7,937 nt of DNA, from contig JAFQVE010000311.1 of assembly GCA_017408185.1 (NCBI GenBank), forward strand, positions 1-7,937. Reading direction: 5' to 3'. The notes under the pieces were generated by a model, which searched no databases, had not been told where the DNA came from, and saw only the letters and a program-made list of their open reading frames with translations. The translations under genes were made by a program, and so were the position numbers. How positions within the stretch are numbered: position 1 is the first letter of the stretch; every line of letters starts with the position of its first letter. The DNA comes from Oscillospiraceae bacterium (GTDB lineage: Bacteria; Bacillota_A; Clostridia; Oscillospirales; JAAYXM01). Below are positions 6,001-7,937 of this stretch, piece after piece.

Positions 6001-7794
6001 GATGAGGTTACCTTTGCAAAGGCTCAGGCACCGCAACGTGGCGAAAACAAAAACATCGGCGATCTTGAGTATGTTCTTGTGCGTAATAAGGGAAGAAATC
6101 TTGACACAACCTTTACTACCGTTTTTGAACCGTATGAGGCGGGAAATAAATATCTGAAGAGCGTTAAAAAACTTCCTATGATTCGTGAGGAAGGCTCACG
6201 TCCGGGACTTTACGACTCATTTGCTGCTGTAAGAGTAGAGCATATGAGCGGACGAGTCGATTACGTAATATATTCGACGAACACGGATGTTGAGTATACC
6301 GTTACGGATGATTGCGGAACAACTGATACTTCAGATGATGTGAAAATTGCATTCTGCGGTTTTGCCGGAGTTATGACAATCGAGAGGGCAGATGACGGAA
6401 CACCTTCTGTTGCATACAGATATCTTAACGACGGAAAAATGCTGCGTCTGAGTGAACAGGAAGAACTGCATATTCCGGCATATACCGGAAAAGTGAAAGA
6501 CTTTACAACCGACCTTACAGATGAAAACTTCATCACGGTTGCATTTGATGAAGGGAATAATCCTGAATTATCTGCGCTTGAAGGGAAATACATATACATC
6601 GAAAATGACGGAGTCGGAAACGGTGTATATAAAATCGAAAAGGCGCAGGCCGATGGTGATAATGTGAAGCTGAGCCTTGGTAACGTAACTCTTATAAGGA
6701 AATATCTTGAGCCTACCGATATTGCTGCGGGATATGTATACAATATCGCAGCAGGGCAGAAGTTCAGAATACCTGTGTCTTCTGTTGCGGACAATTCGCC
6801 TGTTGTGCAACCGATAGATGATGTATCCGTTTCAGCGGGAAATTCAGTGATAATTCCGTATAGCGCAGTAAGCCCTGTAGATAAAGCTCTTTCGGTTTTG
6901 GGAACAGGACTTCCGCGAGGGATGGGCGTTGATGAAAAGGGAAATAAGCTGATATGGAAGCCGGATTCTTCTCAGGTTGGTGAAAACCACGTTGCTCTTA
7001 CCGTCAGTGACGGAACGCTTGAAACGACAGTTCATTTTATTGTGTTTGTTTACGGTTCAACGACGGGTAAACCCGAAACCGATATAACGGAAACACCGTC
7101 AACCGGTGGAGGTGCCGGTGGAGCTGGTGGCGGCGGAGTCGTACCGATGCCTGATAATGACGATACCGTAGCAGACGGGGGTTCTAGTGCTCCGGATGAT
7201 GAGAATATAACTTCATCCGAGAAAACAGATAACACTGATATTTCAGCAAAAACGAACTTTACGGATTTAACTAACCACGCGTGGGCAACCGATGCAATAA
7301 ACGCACTTTCTGCAGACGGAATAATCCGCGGAACATCGGAAACAACATTCTCGCCCGCAGCGAACATCACCCGCGCAGACTTTGCACTTCTCCTCGTCCG
7401 TGCATTCAAGCTAACGTCGGATAACACTGAAAATTTCGCAGATATATCTGCAAGTGACTACTTCGCACCCGAGCTTGCAATAGCGCGCAACACAGGCATC
7501 GTCGGCGGAATAGGTGATAACCGCTACGCGCCGCGAAGCTCCATCACCCGACAGGACATGATGGTGATCGTGTACAGGGCACTGCAGAAGCTCAATGCAA
7601 GGTTCGGAGGTTCCGACGAACCGCAACATTCCGATTTCACCACCGTTGCGGAATACGCACGCGATGCCGTAACTGCCCTCATCGGCGCAGGTCTCGTCAA
7701 CGGCAAGAACGGACGTATCGAACCGAACGACTACACAACACGCGCAGAAGTCGCAGTGCTCATCAAGAGAATACTGGATTATACGAAGAAGTAA
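1..7794 (+). CDS. Giant SLH-anchored heparinase II/III-family polysaccharide lyase, 5'-truncated by window edge
   Basis: Seen: the frame is open from base 1 to TAA at 7792-7794 (2,597 residues). The first possible start, GTG at 64, has no convincing ribosome binding site and is not followed by a signal peptide, so the true start lies upstream. Domain order: three jelly-roll/Ig-pair units (residues ~21-1103), heparinase-type alpha-toroid (~1104-1760), beta-sandwich with an HGHSD motif (~1761-2167), a small beta domain, a He_PIG-like Ig domain, a Gly-rich linker, and three SLH repeats ending 5 residues before the stop. Known: heparinase II/III lyases (PL12, PL15, PL17, PL21 and relatives) cleave uronic-acid polysaccharides by beta-elimination using Tyr/His and an Asn or His charge neutraliser; SLH domains bind pyruvylated secondary wall polymer. 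Inferred: an extracellular, wall-attached lyase acting on a uronate-containing glycan or glycosaminoglycan. I recall large Paenibacillus-type heparinase II/III proteins with a similar catalytic region, but could not check this. Family assignment is firm; substrate is unknown. Confidence 0.93.
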   Translation, partial: TGEKITFAFLAKPIFTNEQAGVDFEYETTGKTVQARSVTDYFSGTGSYSRNWNYFTETVNAASAVISDNNGMYFDGDKKFGNWLAFKIKGVLPGTYNVSMEKPVENRKGCVWGLYVLDADKYADAEAITSALSEPSSEGVVKVGEVDTYGSAAASLDFGKVTLSGTADSEYILVFRSEREGIVDEGEDAPLNSAGTIVMSSTQFIAIKGLTFDGTYIESVDTVLSYSEIGIGESTAVIATTGKKNTGEIFSDMSELAFVNYEIIEGKDVVKLESDGKTLKAIGNGTAVLETSVIHDGRVIIDRDGITVADDYGISELCVSGSRVAYTGNHFRLAPLAVLGNGTEIIPDSADVSFEILSGDEFVTAEADTLIAGNEEGTAKVRIKAGFRGKTYESESFDVSVVDSLEPLSGKTYTYSADGISFDGKVGEYATAKIDIPATGRYQATLSANLGKTSGKVVFYAIPYNDAVNANPLGFIYGAYKLFEADLYSRSFLTTDIPLDDAVFDAPGEYLLVMQITGKNDASIGYDISLNSITFDGESFISEVKVDVDETKLGFGETTSFEVFAYLSNGTEIPIENATIEYVANERLFTVDAEKMTVTTSNAVIEPAKNEMTVRVTYKDYTAEKSIAITVDPQYGVNPEKKALIYGNTEFSVNNKISFTPAVELSNRNIVQVSEENAEYVIVENSDGAVAFDTDGTTLQAVTTGKAIVKANVYCRGNVYESEEVLISVVENTSVKNLEINFTKGGHAGDGFETLDSATAYTINRSWVFHEIVGNDKTQALKMEPAQAQLNFNPLEDDKYLALKVKLSGSGKYNVTAFSNKCRSRAGQFDMYIFPATKENATKIPAMLTTENYVGYMDFYNETTASNGVPGEIIDVKKDFEISNGEYFVILELVPRAGSVIKDSRGDVVYPTYIRFADIKEMNAAELVATNAEIDAGTTTELSVKMLNCNGEELNAAPSGVIYRSLDTSIATVSENGVVTGIAEGKAEIRANVSYGDTIKTASTEVYVKDTSPLLGISLSVPQSLYIYGSKQIYAVADMESGKAITIPEDYITWAVSDDNIAEIENGRITGKNAGTVTVTAQISEDYKSEASAVNIAPVTLEVTWDSKAMPTLFTVQQRENAKKNAEKYSWARDMVKSATKKADEYLESFDVLYDMIVPENLPRYYHVGTKYDDAKYRCRYCDYDIGANVNIYGWTVNPLVRQWKIQCPDCKRVFPSNDFGSFYKLGVTESGSWSYEQALQRHHELFVCEDEENGNECTHTPPAKSAPEAGSEQWMKNDPRNAAWYAYYGYGVEGGYLNNDLYEEMDEKLGVRGWGVDDGFGYRQPYVSDPSLPGYHVNYNDDDGDGYARFVSGSKEGPVQHTYIAYYLHEGVWLGAGGLPQSSAIIKNAMTALKNAFLYTGDAKYGRAGTILLDRIADMFPDYDWYRWKYFRGDNVRGTVVDAVWSTNLTISFVECCDAFLPMYNDQYVIDYLSGDRTRYEVDEETGNWKRDENGDLIPVNLKDSPGAIRKNAEEGILLASYKATREGKLYANFGPEQETVGKAAIVINRMPETKEMLDWVFNYGEPYNEGDYKGDVTGGDVLNKIIDDVDRDGNGGENAPQYNLVWMRNLANLADSLSGYELYPMADLFANPKYVKMLTGQIRQTLGGYYTPQTGDSGYTASKGMYVNLSAMLTAFKHTKDRLLARAIWKYNEETLGGDISNLHGSLFDEDAEAIMREIEAIVKEDGEFALGSELMAGYGLVALRAGGKFNSAASSTEKNTHRDFAMYFGATDFHGHSDSLNLYISAFGLNMAPDLGYPASTGVQPNRFQWVRTTLSHNTVVVDETEQMTKGETAVPHHFDDSGRVRLFDASADVYAQTDEYRRSLIMVDVNDDISYGVDFFHVYGGSDHLYSFHSQSDEICATEGLGEIEEYPTRKLADGTLVGTYAGTDVPYGGDPGGNAPNNVYPLGYTWLRDVRTSITPEKDFSVEFKLKDWNKALDRNADLRLRMTMVSDEPMDEVTFAKAQAPQRGENKNIGDLEYVLVRNKGRNLDTTFTTVFEPYEAGNKYLKSVKKLPMIREEGSRPGLYDSFAAVRVEHMSGRVDYVIYSTNTDVEYTVTDDCGTTDTSDDVKIAFCGFAGVMTIERADDGTPSVAYRYLNDGKMLRLSEQEELHIPAYTGKVKDFTTDLTDENFITVAFDEGNNPELSALEGKYIYIENDGVGNGVYKIEKAQADGDNVKLSLGNVTLIRKYLEPTDIAAGYVYNIAAGQKFRIPVSSVADNSPVVQPIDDVSVSAGNSVIIPYSAVSPVDKALSVLGTGLPRGMGVDEKGNKLIWKPDSSQVGENHVALTVSDGTLETTVHFIVFVYGSTTGKPETDITETPSTGGGAGGAGGGGVVPMPDNDDTVADGGSSAPDDENITSSEKTDNTDISAKTNFTDLTNHAWATDAINALSADGIIRGTSETTFSPAANITRADFALLLVRAFKLTSDNTENFADISASDYFAPELAIARNTGIVGGIGDNRYAPRSSITRQDMMVIVYRALQKLNARFGGSDEPQHSDFTTVAEYARDAVTALIGAGLVNGKNGRIEPNDYTTRAEVAVLIKRILDYTKK
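61..1212 (+). repeat. N-terminal unit 1: jelly-roll-like domain plus two Ig-like domains
   Basis: Residues ~21-214 form a beta-rich domain with alternating hydrophobic strands. It includes the segment NWLAFKIKGVLPGTYNVSM and closes with GLTFDG at ~625-642. Two Ig-like domains follow (643 to ~930 and ~931-1212). The first has the Big_2-like ending DGKTLKAIGNGTAVLETSV; the second ends YESESFDVSVVDS. The closing motif, the order and several strand sequences recur in units 2 and 3, so this is a tandem protein-level repeat, though diverged at DNA level. The first domain resembles carbohydrate-binding modules in size and strand pattern, but I cannot name a CBM family. Domain edges are approximate to about 10 residues. 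The 20 residues before it (bases 1-60) belong to whatever domain precedes it. Confidence 0.6.
1213..2211 (+). repeat. N-terminal unit 2: shorter jelly-roll-like domain plus two Ig-like domains
   Basis: The jelly-roll-like part is shorter here (~133 residues, 1213-1611). It contains ATAKIDIPATGRYQATLSA, equivalent to the NWLAFKIKG strand region of unit 1, and closes with NSITFDG at 1591-1611. The next two Ig-like domains span ~1612-1902 and ~1903-2211. Paralogy with unit 1 is clear in two places. NGTEIPIENATIEYV parallels NGTEIIPDSADVSFEI, and RGNVYESEEVLISVVEN (2146-2196) parallels RGKTYESESFDVSVVDS (1162-1212). The last Ig-like domain carries DGTTLQAVTTGKAIVKANV, a Big_2-style ending. Likely roles are glycan binding and spacing; no catalytic motif is seen. 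Confidence 0.6.
2212..2769 (+). repeat. N-terminal unit 3: jelly-roll-like domain
   Basis: This is a beta-rich domain of about 186 residues. It opens with LEINFTKGGHAG and contains NRSWVFHEIVGNDKTQALKM followed by DDKYLALKVKLSGSGKYNVT. These align by eye with the unit 1 region holding SRNWNYFTETVNAASAVI and NWLAFKIKGVLPGTYNVSM. It ends at YIRFADIKEMN, in the place of the (T)FDG closing motif of units 1 and 2. It is followed at once by a Big_2 pair, as in the other units. Size and placement fit an accessory carbohydrate-binding module; the family is not assigned. Confidence 0.58.
2770..3309 (+). other. Two Big_2-type bacterial Ig-like domains before the lyase
   Basis: The first domain (~2770-3036) has the Big_2 hallmark of a sentence-like ending: SLDTSIATVSENGVVTGIAE, then GKAEIRANVSYGD. 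The second (~3037-3309) repeats it with AVSDDNIAEIENGRITGKNA followed by GTVTVTAQIS. The pattern W/S-x-x-D-x-x-I-A-x-I/V-x-N-G-x-(V/I)-T-G is the usual Big_2 core. These are the best conserved Ig-like domains in the protein and directly abut the catalytic part. Known role of the family: extracellular spacer or adhesion modules. Here they probably hold the lyase away from the upstream binding modules. Confidence 0.85.
3310..5280 (+). other. Heparinase-type alpha-toroid half of the catalytic region
   Basis: About 657 mostly helical residues, longer than the few hundred usual in heparinase II/III toroids because of insertions. In order: helices around QQRENAKKNAEKYSW; a CxxC...CxxC knuckle (3535-3633); an acidic DDDGDG loop (4024-4041); AFLYTGDAKYGRAGTILLDR, the typical tandem-helix pattern of these toroids; ANFGPEQ, with Asn1534 at 4600-4602 in the place of the family's charge-neutralising Asn; DRDGNGGENAPQYN, matching the D-G-x(3)-E-x(4)-Y catalytic tyrosine motif with Tyr1604 at 4810-4812; and YYTPQTGDSGYTAS at 4951-4992. 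Assignment rests on motif order and spacing (70 residues Asn to Tyr, 173 Tyr to the catalytic His). The residue after Asn1534 is Phe, not the His seen in PL17-type enzymes. Confidence 0.8.
3535..3633 (+). other. CxxC-x25-CxxC zinc-knuckle-like insertion in the toroid
   Basis: Seen: TGC CGA TAC TGT at 3535-3546 (C-R-Y-C) and TGT CCG GAC TGC at 3622-3633 (C-P-D-C), separated by 25 residues. The two halves are joined by an aromatic-rich stretch containing NIYGW and RQWKIQ. Four cysteines in two CxxC turns is the classic layout of a structural zinc ribbon. Two vicinal disulfides or a redox pair are less likely. It sits between the first toroid helices and the FPSNDFGSFYKLG segment. I recall comparable cysteine knuckles in some heparinase II/III relatives but could not verify that. 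Confidence 0.65.
5281..6501 (+). other. Heparinase II/III C-terminal beta-sandwich with metal site
   Basis: The core motif begins at 5326 as F-H-G-H-S-D-S-L-N. His1777 (5329-5331) is the likely catalytic histidine. His1779 (5335-5337), Asp1797 (5389-5391, in MAPDLGY) and His1820 (5458-5460, in LSHNTVVVDETEQ) match the three-ligand zinc site known from heparinase II and PL17 lyases in order and approximate spacing. Downstream strands RRSLIMVDV and DFFHVYGGSDHLYSFHSQ are typical of the superfamily's super-sandwich. All expected ligands are present, so there is no sign of inactivation. The segment ends near LHIPAYTGKVKD. Hand-counted GC at 5221-5520 is about 54%, above the N-terminal modules. 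Confidence 0.88.
6502..6774 (+). other. Small unassigned beta-rich domain after the lyase
   Basis: About 91 residues, beginning FTTDLTDENFITV and ending AAGQKFRIP. It contains LEGKYIYIENDGVGNGVYKI and DGDNVKLSLGNVTLIRKYL. The alternating hydrophobic pattern suggests six or so strands. The sequence L-x-G-K-Y-I-Y-I followed by G-x-x-x-Y-K-I resembles small barrel or sandwich modules that cap large extracellular lyases, but I do not recognise a named family. It could be the last layer of the heparinase super-sandwich and not an independent domain. Confidence 0.45.
6799..7056 (+). other. Putative-Ig (He_PIG-like) domain
   Basis: About 86 residues. It opens PVVQPIDDVSVSAGNSVIIP and has LSVLGTGLPRGMGVDEKG, then LIWKPDSSQVGENHVALTVS, then a DG turn and VHFIVFVYG. 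The order P-x(3)-P-x(3)-V-x(3)-G, L-P-x-G-(M/L), W-x-P-x(3)-Q-x-G and V-S-D-G is the signature of He_PIG/cadherin-like Ig domains common in secreted bacterial proteins. The role is structural, as a spacer between the lyase and the wall anchor. Confidence 0.75.
7057..7257 (+). other. Low-complexity Gly- and Thr/Ser/Asp-rich linker
   Basis: 67 residues without predicted secondary structure. There is a Thr/Pro-containing start, then a run of eleven Gly/Ala residues (7105-7137, GGT/GGA/GGC codons mixed with two GCC/GCT), then an acidic Ser/Thr/Asn/Asp stretch up to NFTDL. Poly-glycine linkers just before SLH repeats are frequent in Clostridia surface proteins. It probably gives the catalytic part reach from the cell wall. 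Use of three different Gly codons argues against recent slippage expansion. Confidence 0.8.
7258..7413 (+). other. SLH repeat 1
   Basis: 52 residues: FTDLTNHAWATDAINALSAD, then GIIRGTSETTFSPAANITRA, then DFALLLVRAFKL. The F-x-D-(L/I) opening, the A-I-x-x-L helix, the G-x-x-x-G turn, F-x-P and the T-R-A-D motif (7369-7380) are all present. The T-R-A-D/E motif contributes to secondary wall polymer binding in characterised SLH domains. Confidence 0.95.
7435..7593 (+). other. SLH repeat 2
   Basis: 53 residues, opening FADISASDYFAPELAIARNT and continuing GIVGGIGDNRYAPRSSITRQ. The binding motif reads T-R-Q-D (7546-7557), a common variant of TRAD/TRAE. The helix after it, MMVIVYRALQKL, is intact. 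Confidence 0.95.
7636..7776 (+). other. SLH repeat 3
   Basis: About 47 residues: FTTVAEYARDAVTALIGAGL, then VNGKNGRIEPNDYTTRAEVA, then VLIKRIL. The T-R-A-E motif is at 7738-7749. The repeat lacks the usual D after the initial F-x, which is common in third SLH repeats. It completes the three-repeat set needed for a full SLH prism and ends five residues before the stop codon. Confidence 0.93.
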
Positions 7795-7797
7795 TTC

Positions 7798-7805
7798 AAA
7801 GGAGG
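7798..7805 (+). promoter_or_regulatory. Strong Shine-Dalgarno sequence for the downstream lipoprotein gene
   Basis: AAAGGAGG lies 9 bases before the ATG at 7815, an ideal Gram-positive ribosome binding site. It falls in the 20-base gap after the lyase stop codon. No promoter or terminator fits in this gap, so the downstream gene is probably translated from the same transcript. Confidence 0.88.
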
Positions 7806-7814
7806 AATTTTACC

Positions 7815-7937
7815 ATGAAAAAACTCATCGCGCTTACTCTTGCAGGAATTATGATTTTCGCCCTGTGCGCATGCACAGGCGGAAGCGGGCAGACCGCGCT
7901 TGAAGGACAGGATCCGTCAGAACCACTGACAAAGGAC
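7815..7937 (+). CDS. Exported lipoprotein, 3'-truncated; possibly an ABC-transporter substrate-binding protein
   Basis: Seen: ATG at 7815 with a strong ribosome binding site, then 41 codons to the window end without a stop. The N-terminus MKKLIALTLAGIMIFALCAC has a Lys-Lys n-region, a hydrophobic core of about 14 residues and a lipobox L-C-A-C with the lipidated Cys at residue 20 (7872-7874). A short Gly/Ser-rich tether follows. Known: this is a type II signal peptide, cleaved by Lsp after lipidation, leaving the protein on the outer face of the membrane. Inferred: placed right behind a surface polysaccharide lyase, it is likely to be a solute-binding lipoprotein capturing released oligosaccharides. 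Other lipoproteins cannot be excluded, since no mature-domain motif is visible. The second Cys at residue 18 is common in Clostridia lipoboxes. Confidence 0.85.
   Translation, partial: MKKLIALTLAGIMIFALCACTGGSGQTALEGQDPSEPLTKD

Noticed and set aside
6261..6794. Minus-strand open frame of 177 codons
   Set aside because: It is antisense to the lyase and beta-domain coding sequence, has no recognisable domain, and its composition follows the complement of plus-strand codons. The same holds for other reverse frames such as 3319-3780, 4564-5040 and 5272-5691.
7105..7137. Gly-codon run as a slippage-prone phase-variable repeat
   Set aside because: The codons are mixed GGT, GGA, GGC, GCC and GCT with no uniform tract, and this kind of linker is normal before SLH domains.
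7793..7809. Hairpin AATTC/GAATT with the Shine-Dalgarno in its loop, as translational control
   Set aside because: The stem is only five base pairs and AT-rich, so it is too weak to matter and likely to arise by chance around AAAGGAG.
1..7937. Defence system, mobile element or CRISPR content
   Set aside because: No short regularly spaced repeats, terminal inverted repeats, transposase or nuclease motifs are visible. Everything fits one extracellular lyase and one lipoprotein.

Overview
The window lies almost entirely inside one very long plus-strand gene. Its reading frame is already open at base 1 and stops at 7792-7794. The 2,597 codons seen are therefore the C-terminal part of a larger protein. 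A second gene begins 20 bases later and runs off the right edge. Residue numbers below count from the first codon of the window (codon n starts at base 3n-2).

The large gene encodes an exported, wall-attached polysaccharide lyase of the heparinase II/III superfamily. In order it holds: (i) about 1,100 residues of beta-rich modules arranged as three tandem units, each a jelly-roll-like (carbohydrate-binding-like) domain followed by two Ig-like domains, the last pair clearly Big_2 type (61-3309); (ii) a long alpha-toroid with a CxxC...CxxC metal-knuckle insertion near its start (3310-5280); (iii) the metal-centred beta-sandwich half of the lyase (5281-6501); (iv) a small unassigned beta domain (6502-6774); (v) a putative-Ig (He_PIG-like) domain (6799-7056); (vi) a Gly/Thr/Asp-rich linker (7057-7257); and (vii) three SLH repeats for S-layer-type anchoring to secondary wall polymer (7258-7776). 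Active-site candidates can be placed for every expected role (Asn1534, Tyr1604, His1777, metal ligands His1779/Asp1797/His1820), so the enzyme is probably active. The polysaccharide it cuts cannot be read from the sequence.

The downstream gene starts with a strong Shine-Dalgarno sequence and a lipoprotein signal peptide with lipobox LCAC. This start is typical of substrate-binding lipoproteins of Gram-positive ABC transporters, but only 41 codons are visible. With a 20-base gap and no terminator, the two genes are probably co-transcribed. A surface lyase followed by a lipoprotein fits a 'cut outside, capture, import' carbohydrate locus, though the capture role is inference.

SLH anchoring, the Gly-rich SLH linker, the AAAGGAGG ribosome binding site and the lipoprotein signal style suggest a Bacillota organism, most likely a Clostridia member from a gut or other fibre-degrading community. 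GC is about 42% by hand count in the N-terminal modules and 54-56% in the catalytic core and SLH segments. I see no RNA genes, mobile elements, CRISPR arrays, or intergenic stretch over 20 bases. I do not see a wholly new system. The noteworthy features are the triplicated N-terminal architecture, the metal knuckle in an exported enzyme, and the patchy base composition.
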